Of a stretch of 5,924 nucleotides of DNA, positions 1 through 5,924 are shown one piece after another. Each line of letters starts with the position of its first letter. Within the stretch, counting starts at the first letter, position 1. The notes beneath the pieces are model-generated. The model did not search any database. It was not told the DNA's origin and saw nothing but the letters and a program-made list of their open reading frames with translations. The stretch is from Planctomycetota bacterium (GTDB lineage: Bacteria; Planctomycetota; B129-G9): positions 1 through 5,924 of the forward strand of contig JAUWEX010000085.1 of assembly GCA_030607235.1 (NCBI GenBank), read 5' to 3'. Position numbers and translations under genes: made by a program.

Positions 1-2771
1 GCAACGTAGGCATTGTGGCGCACCTTTAATTCGTCCGCCGTTTCAAAGCGCTTCTTGCCGTCTTTAACAACCCCCTTGACAACGTAGGGGTTGCCGTCTT
101 CAATGCATTGCAGCATTACATTGCGCGCCTGCTGCACGTCTCCGTACAGGTCTTTGAGCTTGGTATTGTCATCCGATGCGCCTAAGTTCTGGGCCTCGAA
201 GAAATAGAACTCCACATCCTGTATCAGCATCCGTATCTCGCTCATCTCTTTGGTCGTTTCGGGGACAATCAGATACAGCGCGATATTGTTCTTCATAGCG
301 CCGATGGCCGCCGAAGACGCTTGCACCTTGTAAGCGGCAAGGTCCTCCAGGATCGCCTTGGTGTCCTCGGCCAGCGACGGCGAATCGCTATTAAGCGCAT
401 TCAGGCTCTCGAACAAGTCCCCGCGCAACTCCTCTGCGCCTTTAGGGATATGCTCCTCCACCAGTTCGCGAACATGCCCAATCTGCTGCTCAAAGAACTT
501 TTTCCTGGTTTTGGCGTCGCCGGCGCCAGCGGCGAAATACTTCATCAGGCTGTAAATGATGTCGCCGTCTTCGAGCACCAAAAACTGCTCGTAAACCGCC
601 GTTTTGGCTTTGGCTTCGGACTTCTGAGTTTCGACCAGACTAATGTTGTCCGGCGAGCCTCCGGAGAAGTGTTCGGCGTATACGTCGTAGTCGCGCTCGT
701 ACTCAGTCAGGCGAATCTGCATCAGCCGCCTCATGATAACACGCTGCACCAGCGTAAAGGCGTCTTCGGGCAGACGCTCGCGCATGCTGTCCATCATGAT
801 GAACTGCATCTTAAGGCAAATCTCTTCGCTCAATTCAAGACCGTAGAGCAACGTGGGATTGCGGGAAATCTTGGTGTCGACTGTGAAATCCGTCTCATCC
901 TTGTAAGTGCCCTGCAGCATGGACTTGAGAGCCGCGATCTCGTAATCCGTAGCCAGCGCATTGTCATCCGCCGTGCGTTGATATATCCAGCTCAGCAACA
1001 GCGCCCGATCCGTGTAGTCGTTGGCCTTGGTCTCGGCGGCCACCATCGCGACAGAAAGACTCGTGAGCGCAGCCCTTGCGCCGCTCATGTCCCCACCGTC
1101 CACCGAATTATCGTTATAGGCGTCTCGCAGGTCGAAACCGTCCGAGGCGATGATCCGGAAATAAATCGTGTCGTTCAGTTGCAGGTCCGCCACCTTGTTG
1201 TAATTCCAGTAATAATCTATATCGCATTCCCGTTCGTAAAACCGGATGTTCGATTCCTGCTTGATGTTGCGCACCTTCCGTATCCAGCGATGGATATCCG
1301 TGCTGTACAGCGTATACGTCGCATACCGGCGCGCTTCACCGCCAGCGGCCTGGTACCGAAACATCAGGCGCACGTTATCGACATACTTGTCGTCTTCGAC
1401 CTTAAGACGGATCGGCAATACTCCGCCCTGCACACGCGGACCGGCGGTCTGGCACGGCGAAATAACCTGCATTTTAGGCGCGCGATCGTCCAGCACCGCA
1501 ACATCGAAGTCCAGCGGGTTAGCGTTCTGGAACCTCTCGTCGTCGAACTGCCTGTCGAACAAAACAAAGTTGTACGAGCATGGCTTATCGACAACAAACG
1601 TCGCAACCCAATACTTCAAATCGCCCGCGAACGGGGAGTTTGCGCCGGGCCGCTGCAAATACACCTTGCCCAATGGCTTGCGATCCTTGCCGGGGTTAGC
1701 AAATTGGATGTAAGAAGAGTCCTTGATCTCGCGGTTCGTGCGGATCAGCATATCTACCAGACTGCCGCGGTACGCGATGATCTTGCCGCCGTCTTTGGCA
1801 GTGGGTCGCTCGTCCATCTTGTCGCATTTCGGCAGGTAGATCCTATGCCTGATCATCTCCACTGCCGGCCTCTGGACCGCGTTGATATGCGACTCCAGCG
1901 GATAGAAATTCCGCTCCGCCATGCCCGACGGGCCTTTGACAGTGAAGATTACGTTCGTGGTAACCTTGTCGATTTCCACGTAATACTTGCCGGGTTTATC
2001 CGCGACCTCGATGAGTTCCTTTTCCTTGATGCGGCTCTCATCGCCTTCGTACGAAAACTCAATTCGCGGCTTGTCGCCTTCATATTGCTCCGACTTGCCC
2101 TTTTTGGCGGACACCACCGATATTTCGATCCGAACTTTGTCGCCGGACGGGATGTATTGGGTCTTTTCATAGTTGTCTATCTGGAATTTCCAATCCCTGG
2201 GATAGAGGTCGGCCTCGGCCAGCAAAACGACGCGATTCCAGAAAATCTGCGCCGTATCGGGAAACGCCGCGCTTCCTCCGACCAACACGAACAAGCCGAT
2301 GAGTCCCAAAACCAAAAACATCGTCATCCGCCTGCTTAGCCCGGCGACCGCACCGAACCTCATGTTGCCGGTAACCTGCTCGGTCTCGGCCATCAGCGAG
2401 CGCACCATAGCGCTCGAACTGAACGTGTCTTCGGGGTCGAAGCGGCGCGCCAGTTGCAGCGAACTGATCAGCCGGTCCTTGAGGCCCGGGAAACCACGTT
2501 CCACGCACAGCGCCATATCGTCCACGTTCATCTTTACCGACAGAGGGTAAATCAGAAAACGATACAGACAATACACAAGAAACGCCATCGCGATCACGTT
2601 GACTCCCAGCCGGAAAGGCCAAGGGCCGCGCAGCAGGTAATCGAGACCGAAAGCGACCAGGGCGCTGCACGCCAGCATGCTCACAAACACAGACAAGCCG
2701 AACGCGGCGAAGAGCACGCGGATTTTCGTTCTCAAACCAAGAAGTTTGCTTTGTGTAAGTTGCGATACCAT
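1..2771 (-). CDS. Large DUF4175-like membrane protein (3' end beyond window)
   Basis: I translated this frame by hand from the ATG at 2771 to base 1 and found no stop in 923 codons; the C-terminus is outside the window. The N-terminus has hydrophobic segments at about residues 18-43 and 54-75 and a third at about 149-166. Between them is a conserved-looking block (D84 to R109, with VERGFPGLKDRLISSLQLAR) of the 'VE..FP.L.DRL.S..QLA' type seen in DUF4175-like proteins. After helix three come strand-rich, probably Ig-like regions (about 185-300, 300-425, 428-544). The last of these starts with DDRAP (428-432) and has VEDDKYVDNVRLMFRY (458-473), the usual 'DD..v..v.l.y' signature, and closes with DTIYFRIIASD (534-544). 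From about residue 562 onward it is predicted helical and charged. The start is supported by GAGG eight to nine bases upstream. It lies 56 bases after the anti-sigma gene, in the same direction. Molecular function is unknown; an envelope role is inferred from topology. The existence of the gene is near certain; the family call is from recalled motifs. Confidence 0.87.
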   Translation of the reverse strand, partial: MVSQLTQSKLLGLRTKIRVLFAAFGLSVFVSMLACSALVAFGLDYLLRGPWPFRLGVNVIAMAFLVYCLYRFLIYPLSVKMNVDDMALCVERGFPGLKDRLISSLQLARRFDPEDTFSSSAMVRSLMAETEQVTGNMRFGAVAGLSRRMTMFLVLGLIGLFVLVGGSAAFPDTAQIFWNRVVLLAEADLYPRDWKFQIDNYEKTQYIPSGDKVRIEISVVSAKKGKSEQYEGDKPRIEFSYEGDESRIKEKELIEVADKPGKYYVEIDKVTTNVIFTVKGPSGMAERNFYPLESHINAVQRPAVEMIRHRIYLPKCDKMDERPTAKDGGKIIAYRGSLVDMLIRTNREIKDSSYIQFANPGKDRKPLGKVYLQRPGANSPFAGDLKYWVATFVVDKPCSYNFVLFDRQFDDERFQNANPLDFDVAVLDDRAPKMQVISPCQTAGPRVQGGVLPIRLKVEDDKYVDNVRLMFRYQAAGGEARRYATYTLYSTDIHRWIRKVRNIKQESNIRFYERECDIDYYWNYNKVADLQLNDTIYFRIIASDGFDLRDAYNDNSVDGGDMSGARAALTSLSVAMVAAETKANDYTDRALLLSWIYQRTADDNALATDYEIAALKSMLQGTYKDETDFTVDTKISRNPTLLYGLELSEEICLKMQFIMMDSMRERLPEDAFTLVQRVIMRRLMQIRLTEYERDYDVYAEHFSGGSPDNISLVETQKSEAKAKTAVYEQFLVLEDGDIIYSLMKYFAAGAGDAKTRKKFFEQQIGHVRELVEEHIPKGAEELRGDLFESLNALNSDSPSLAEDTKAILEDLAAYKVQASSAAIGAMKNNIALYLIVPETTKEMSEIRMLIQDVEFYFFEAQNLGASDDNTKLKDLYGDVQQARNVMLQCIEDGNPYVVKGVVKDGKKRFETADELKVRHNAYV

Positions 2772-2772
2772 G

Positions 2773-2786
2773 TCGAGTAACCTCGA
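2773..2786 (-). promoter_or_regulatory. Ribosome binding site inside a small hairpin
   Basis: Reading the minus strand, TCGAG-GTTA-CTCGA forms a perfect 5-bp stem with a 4-base loop, ending two bases before the ATG at 2771. The Shine-Dalgarno-like GAGG(T) is in the 5' arm and loop, so folding would partly hide it. The SD itself is well placed and decides the start. The stem is short, so regulation by folding is only a possibility. Confidence 0.5.
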
Positions 2787-2793
2787 AAACTTG

Positions 2794-2799
2794 ATTATA
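2794..2799 (-). promoter_or_regulatory. Candidate -10 box (TATAAT) before the DUF4175-like gene
   Basis: The minus strand reads TATAAT, an exact sigma-70 -10 hexamer, in an AT-rich patch of the 56-base spacer. The hexamer at the correct -35 spacing (17 bases) is CGCAAA, a poor match, and there is no TG extension. A start here would leave a leader of only about 15-20 bases containing the ribosome binding site. It could be a weak internal promoter that uncouples the large membrane protein from the sigma operon, or simply AT-rich spacer. Confidence 0.25.
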
Positions 2800-2827
2800 T
2801 GTTAGTTAATTCCTGTTTTGCGGCCGC

Positions 2828-4219
2828 CTACTCCTCCGGCCCGTCTTCGCCCCCCGGCGGCGGCGCCGCAAGGCGTATCTTTATCCGATTGGTTTTTTCC
2901 TTATTCAGAAGCACGCCGTACAGCCCGTAAATCTCGACCGTCTCACCGGGCTTCTTAAGGCCCAGCGCTTCGGGCGCAACCTCGCAATAAAATTCGTAGC
3001 GCTCGTTGTTGCCCAGTTTGATTTTGTTTTCGACATCGGGCCTGGGCGATTCCTTCGCCTCGTCAAAATAGTCCCGAACCTTCAGCCGCAAATTCGGATC
3101 CTGCTCGCTTTTGATTATCGCCGTTTCGTACTCATCGATCAGAGCGTTGCCGCTCGGGAACCGTATCGCGAAATCTTCTCTGTTCGTTACCCGAAACCGT
3201 AGCCGCACCTTGCTGCCCGCATTGAGGACAACCGTTTGGCCCATCTGCGGATCCACGAATTTGCGCTTGGCCGGGTCGAAAACCGCCAACCCCACCGCGT
3301 AGTTGTGATCTTTGTCCAGAACAACTGCGCGCCCGACCTCTATCTTCTCGATCTCCTCGGGTGACCGGCCTTCGCGCGCCTCGTACTTCTTGCCAGCCTC
3401 GGCGAGTTGCGTCGTGCCGGCGTTGGCGAAATCCACCTGCCCGACCTTCACCGACAGGCTCGTCTTGCGGGCTGCCTTGTCAACCTCGATCTCGAACGCC
3501 GCCTTCGTCGCAACGGCGCTGCCGTAATCGGTCTTGACGGTAAAGCGCTCTTCTTCGCCGCTGATCACCACGCGCATCGATCCGCTGACCAGGTAAACCG
3601 TATCCTCGGCCTCGAACCGCGCTTCGGCGGGCGCGCTCAAATACAATTTGGTCCCGTTGGGATAAACGATTTGCGCTTCCTGGCCGTAGGAGCCTTTGAC
3701 GCGGATGCCATCGCCGACGAAAAACTTCTCGCCTGCACCCGCGGGCTTGTCTTCCGGGCCGTAAACGGTTGCGCCACCCTTGTACTCGACGGCGAACCGT
3801 TGAGTCGTCCGCCACATCAGCACCAACCCTACAAGTATCGCGACCGCCGCCGCGCATATCGCTATCGCCATGACCTTGCGGCCCGGCGTCAACGGCACTC
3901 CGGGGCTCATCCGCCCGGGCAACGCAGCGTCGTCCCTGTCGTAAGGCTCGACCGTATCCGCCGCGCCTCCGGCAAAGCCATCGTCGAGGCCGGCCATGAC
4001 AGCCTTGATCCGCGCCATCAACTGCATCCACACGCGGCTCGACGGCGTGAAGTCCTCGCCCGCTTCGCGCATCACTTTCAGCGTCCGCCGTACCTCGTTG
4101 GCCTCGCGGCGGCAACGCGGACAGTTGCGAATGTGCGTGGCTATTTCGCGCCGGAGCGTCTCGTCGACCTCGCCCTGAACGAAGGCCACTATGTTGTCAA
4201 GTGCCGTTACACATTCCAT
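2828..4219 (-). CDS. Zinc-finger anti-sigma factor with FecR-like domain
   Basis: A 463-residue protein. Residues 1-40 form a ZAS-type anti-sigma head: C3, then H29-x3-C33-x2-C36, the C-x25-H-x3-C-x2-C zinc ligand pattern, which is expected to hold the cognate ECF sigma factor in the cytoplasm. Because the first ligand is residue 3, this ATG is the right start; AGGA at 4228-4231 precedes it by eight bases. A Gly/Asp-rich linker (about 77-113) leads to one membrane helix at about 116-136. Residues about 140-270 resemble FecR: 'GDGIRVKGSYGQEAQIVYPNG', strand repeats, and a 'VGQVDF' turn. The final roughly 190 residues (about 275-463) look strand-rich, contain a PPPGGEDGPEE tail, and match nothing I recognise. 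It starts 27 bases after the sigma stop codon, the usual sigma/anti-sigma pairing. The extracytoplasmic part probably senses the signal; the ligand is unknown. No protease site can be identified from sequence alone. Confidence 0.9.
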   Translation of the reverse strand: MECVTALDNIVAFVQGEVDETLRREIATHIRNCPRCRREANEVRRTLKVMREAGEDFTPSSRVWMQLMARIKAVMAGLDDGFAGGAADTVEPYDRDDAALPGRMSPGVPLTPGRKVMAIAICAAAVAILVGLVLMWRTTQRFAVEYKGGATVYGPEDKPAGAGEKFFVGDGIRVKGSYGQEAQIVYPNGTKLYLSAPAEARFEAEDTVYLVSGSMRVVISGEEERFTVKTDYGSAVATKAAFEIEVDKAARKTSLSVKVGQVDFANAGTTQLAEAGKKYEAREGRSPEEIEKIEVGRAVVLDKDHNYAVGLAVFDPAKRKFVDPQMGQTVVLNAGSKVRLRFRVTNREDFAIRFPSGNALIDEYETAIIKSEQDPNLRLKVRDYFDEAKESPRPDVENKIKLGNNERYEFYCEVAPEALGLKKPGETVEIYGLYGVLLNKEKTNRIKIRLAAPPPGGEDGPEE

Positions 4220-4227
4220 GTTGCAGG

Positions 4228-4231
4228 TCCT
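4228..4231 (-). promoter_or_regulatory. Ribosome binding site of the anti-sigma gene
   Basis: AGGA on the minus strand, eight bases before the ATG at 4219, within the 27-base gap after the sigma gene stop. It is a better site than the one ahead of the sigma gene, consistent with excess anti-sigma over sigma, although that ratio is an inference. Confidence 0.6.
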
Positions 4232-4246
4232 GTTTGATCGGCCGCG

Positions 4247-4858
4247 CTAACCCTTACGGGGAAAATGATCGCGCAGTTTGCCGCGCAAAGTTTTTTCCGC
4301 GCCGCTCATTCTCGATTTCACCGTGCCCAGCGGTATCTCAAGCACATCGGCTATTTCGTGGTACTTCAGGCCCTGGTACTCGCTCATCACAAAGACCAGC
4401 CGCTGTTTCTCCGGCAACATCTCCAGGGCGTCCTGGATTCGCGCCTTCATCTCGGCATTGGCCATCATGGTGCTGGGCGTGGGCTCGTCGGACACAACCT
4501 GCGACGAGCGCGTCGCACCGTCTTCGCCCAGCGGCACGTCCAGCGAATAGCGTTTGGGGCTGCGCTTGAGCCGCTTGTGCTCGTTTAACCAAAAATTTTT
4601 CGCTATTTGAAACAGGTACGTCGAAAACCTGCCGCAAGGCTCGTAACCGCTCGCACCCTTCCACAACCTTATGAACACTTCCTGAATGTAGTCTTCGGTC
4701 AGCGTCGTGTCCCATGCCAGGTGGTAGAAAAATCTTCCTAGCGGCCCCTTATACGCCTCGAAGATCGACTCAAAGGCCGCAAGGTCGCCCTCTTTGACCT
4801 TGAGCATCAACCCTTCGTCGTAACCCGGATTGCATCTGAATTGCTTCCTGTCTTTCAT
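4247..4858 (-). CDS. ECF-type RNA polymerase sigma factor
   Basis: A 203-residue sigma factor with only regions 2 and 4, the group IV (ECF) layout and usual length. Region 2 spans about residues 17-97: the LMLKVKEGDLAAFESIF start, then the DYIQEVFIRLWKG core-binding and -10 segment (56-68), then FSTYLFQIAKNFWLNEHKR (78-96). A polar linker of about 45 residues follows. Region 4 spans about 140-196: ALEMLPEKQRLVF (144-156), then the helix-turn-helix with YHEIADVLEIPLGTVKSRM (166-184) that reads the -35 element. It directs RNA polymerase to a small regulon, probably including its own promoter. The ATG at 4858 is the furthest possible start, because an in-frame TGA lies upstream; no clear Shine-Dalgarno precedes it. 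A second ATG at 4807 has GAAGGG close by but would remove residues normally present before 'LMLKVKEGD'. The gene is followed at once by its likely anti-sigma partner. I cannot assign the ECF subgroup. Confidence 0.96.
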   Translation of the reverse strand: MKDRKQFRCNPGYDEGLMLKVKEGDLAAFESIFEAYKGPLGRFFYHLAWDTTLTEDYIQEVFIRLWKGASGYEPCGRFSTYLFQIAKNFWLNEHKRLKRSPKRYSLDVPLGEDGATRSSQVVSDEPTPSTMMANAEMKARIQDALEMLPEKQRLVFVMSEYQGLKYHEIADVLEIPLGTVKSRMSGAEKTLRGKLRDHFPRKG

Positions 4859-4905
4859 GGGGCGATCGCTTTTTGACAGTCTGCCGATTCTTCATTCCAC
4901 ACCTT

Positions 4906-4933
4906 ATAGAACAATTCCATTCCCAAAAGGTTC
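4906..4933 (-). promoter_or_regulatory. Candidate ECF (sigma-E-type) promoter of the sigma/anti-sigma operon
   Basis: On the minus strand GAACCT (4933-4928) and TTCTAT (4911-4906) are separated by exactly 16 bases. This resembles the general ECF pattern with GAAC at -35 and a TCT-containing -10, as in sigma-E promoters (GAACTT, N16, TCTRA). Transcription would start near 4896-4900, giving a leader of about 40 bases before the ATG at 4858. ECF operons commonly drive themselves, so autoregulation is the simplest reading. It is a single site judged by eye, so a chance match is possible. Confidence 0.45.
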
Positions 4934-4940
4934 ACTTTTT

Positions 4941-4970
4941 TCCGGCACGATGACTCGGCCCCGCGCCGGA
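4941..4970. other. Imperfect hairpin directly after the GATase-like gene
   Basis: Arms 4961-4970 and 4941-4950 pair over 10 bp (eight Watson-Crick, two G-U in the minus-strand RNA) around a 10-base loop. It begins immediately after the TGA of the upstream gene. The bases after it on the minus strand are A-rich, not U-rich, so it is not a standard intrinsic terminator in that direction, and none is apparent on the plus strand either. It may stabilise the 3' end of the upstream message or weakly attenuate read-through. Confidence 0.4.
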
Positions 4971-5924
4971 TCAGATCAACCGTCTGAGTTTGCGGACAAT
5001 CCACTCGATGCTCAACAGGATCAGCGCCAGGAACAGCGTCAGCCAGGACGCCCATATCGGGATCGTCGTGGTGTCCACCCTTACGCTGACCTTTTCGGCT
5101 ACGAAGTTGTCGGGACTCGTGTAGATATCGCCCAGACTCCTGGAGCGGCTGAAACCCATGGTCTCTCTCTTGGCATCGTCCGCACCGGGCGGCCTGGGTA
5201 TCGTGATTTCGGCTATCTTGTCCAAGAGAGCGAGGTCGGCGGTGCGGTTAACGAATTCGGATTCGACCTTGCGAACGGTGAACTGCGCCGAGACCTTCTC
5301 GTCGACGTCGGTTACAAGCGCCTCGTCTATCCATATCGTATAATAACCCGCAGCCAGCCCTTCGGTGTCGATCTCTCCGACGAACCTGCCTTCGTTACCG
5401 GCGCTCTCGTCCGCCTTGAGGATCAGCGTCATTTCCTTTTGCTCGGGCTTCTCCTTTGCGGGCGTCTCTTCGGCGTCTGCGCTTTCGGTCTTGGTCTGCG
5501 GCACGATGAACATCTTGTAGCGCACTTCTATTTCTTTGCTGGATTTGAATTTGTCGTCAAGCATGCTCGCCGTTACCTTGACCTTGATCTTGGGGCCTTT
5601 GATGTAGTCGGGCCTGTCGGTTACGATGCTGTAACGGCCCTGTGTGATTCCACCTTTGGCCGCGATCTTGACCAGCCTGATCCAGAACATCGAATACAAC
5701 TCGTCGCGTACGCTTCGCCATGTATAGGTGTCCTCAATCGCCAGCGCAAAAACGGCTCGCGGGCCTTTTTGCTGGTAGAGGATAAGCGGATAGCCCTGGC
5801 CGTCGCTTCCGGTCAGTTTCCCGTGGCGCAGCAGCACCAGCGCGCTCTTGTTGGGCTTTTTGATAGGCCAGAACCAGTACGAACCAGGCAGGTAATACTG
5901 CGAAGTGTCGCTGTTGAGGCCGGT
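4971..5924 (-). CDS. Membrane-anchored GATase-like/BatA-cluster protein, C-terminal part
   Basis: The frame is open from the window edge (5924) to the TGA at 4971, giving 317 residues; the N-terminus is missing. An internal GTG at 5837 is not the real start, because coding sequence clearly continues above it. The first roughly 90 residues carry a pattern typical of the glutamine-amidotransferase-like domain of large planctomycete-type membrane proteins: YYLPGSYWFW, a 'G.GYPLILYQQKGPRAVFALAIEDTYTWR' segment, then ELYSMFWIRLVK. A strand-rich Ig-like part follows, broken by a charged Glu/Lys linker (TKTESADAEETPAKEKPEQK) and continuing with GNEGRFVGEIDTEGLAAGYY, a receptor-like beta-sandwich motif. 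A single C-terminal helix (about residues 291-309) is followed by a basic RKLRRLI tail, so the bulk should be outside the cytoplasmic membrane. No catalytic triad is visible here, so no enzyme activity is claimed. Proteins of this shape are common beside MoxR, DUF58 and vWA/BatA genes, which would lie beyond 5924. Confidence 0.85.
   Translation of the reverse strand, partial: TGLNSDTSQYYLPGSYWFWPIKKPNKSALVLLRHGKLTGSDGQGYPLILYQQKGPRAVFALAIEDTYTWRSVRDELYSMFWIRLVKIAAKGGITQGRYSIVTDRPDYIKGPKIKVKVTASMLDDKFKSSKEIEVRYKMFIVPQTKTESADAEETPAKEKPEQKEMTLILKADESAGNEGRFVGEIDTEGLAAGYYTIWIDEALVTDVDEKVSAQFTVRKVESEFVNRTADLALLDKIAEITIPRPPGADDAKRETMGFSRSRSLGDIYTSPDNFVAEKVSVRVDTTTIPIWASWLTLFLALILLSIEWIVRKLRRLI

Noticed and set aside
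321..2339. 672-codon open frame on the plus strand
   Set aside because: It is codon-aligned antisense to the real minus-strand gene, so its stops correspond to the rare minus codons TTA, CTA and TCA; it ends exactly at a CTA leucine codon of that gene (residue 145). It begins with TTG and its translation has no recognisable domain, while the minus frame has membrane helices and family motifs.
2167..2670. 167-codon minus-strand frame inside the large membrane protein gene
   Set aside because: It is in another frame of a gene with clear membrane helices and conserved motifs; its translation is low-complexity Arg/Gly/Pro-rich.
2820..2827. GCGGCCGC palindrome after the anti-sigma stop codon
   Set aside because: A single 8-base palindrome in GC-rich DNA; no sign of a cloning junction or operator.
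3480..4115. 211-codon minus-strand frame inside the anti-sigma gene
   Set aside because: Overlaps the zinc-finger and membrane-helix coding region out of frame; very Arg/Gly-rich, typical of a shadow frame.
3407..4237. 276-codon open frame on the plus strand opposite the anti-sigma gene
   Set aside because: Also codon-aligned antisense to a real gene with few TTA/CTA/TCA codons; the protein is Arg/His-rich and featureless.
4862..4869. GCGATCGC octamer, identical to the cyanobacterial HIP1 repeat
   Set aside because: I noticed only this copy; HIP1 is meaningful only when highly repeated, and nothing else suggests a cyanobacterium.
4971..5837. Start of the upstream gene at GTG 5837
   Set aside because: The same frame continues to the window edge with protein sequence typical of the family (YYLPGSYWFW), so the gene is partial, not starting at 5837.

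Overview
The window holds four protein-coding genes, all on the minus strand, so it reads from high to low coordinates. It covers almost one continuous transcription direction. The base composition is moderately GC-rich and there are no RNA genes, insertion sequences or CRISPR arrays. The organism cannot be named from this sequence. Three things point to a large-genome Gram-negative-type bacterium of the Planctomycetota/PVC, Hydrogenedentota or similar kind: an ECF sigma factor with a zinc-finger/FecR anti-sigma factor, a very long three-helix membrane protein of the DUF4175-like type, and a membrane protein with the glutamine-amidotransferase-like C-terminal architecture found in MoxR/BatA clusters. 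This assignment is an inference from domain architecture only.

Layout in transcription order. (1) 5924-4971: the C-terminal 317 residues of a membrane-anchored, surface-facing protein of the von Willebrand/GATase-like BatA-neighbour type; its N-terminus lies beyond the window. (2) 4970-4859: a 112-base spacer with a 10-bp imperfect hairpin and a good match to a sigma-E-type promoter (GAACCT, 16 bases, TTCTAT) that would drive the next genes. (3) 4858-4247: an ECF sigma factor. (4) 4219-2828: its likely membrane anti-sigma factor, with a Zn-binding cytoplasmic head, one membrane helix, an extracytoplasmic FecR-like domain and a C-terminal domain of about 190 residues that I do not recognise. 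(5) 2771-1: the first 923 residues of a large DUF4175-like membrane protein with three N-terminal helices, Ig-like strand-rich domains and a long helical C-terminal part; it is open at the window edge.

Reading of the system: the sigma factor and its anti-sigma partner appear to form an autoregulated envelope-sensing switch. The large downstream membrane protein is co-directional, 56 bases away with no visible terminator, and so is a likely member of the same operon. The upstream protein belongs to the kind of cluster (MoxR ATPase, DUF58, vWA proteins) in which DUF4175-like proteins are commonly found. This suggests the sigma pair was placed inside, or evolved with, a MoxR/BatA-like envelope module. 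Long open frames on the plus strand (notably 321-2339 and 3407-4237) are codon-aligned antisense shadows of the real genes.
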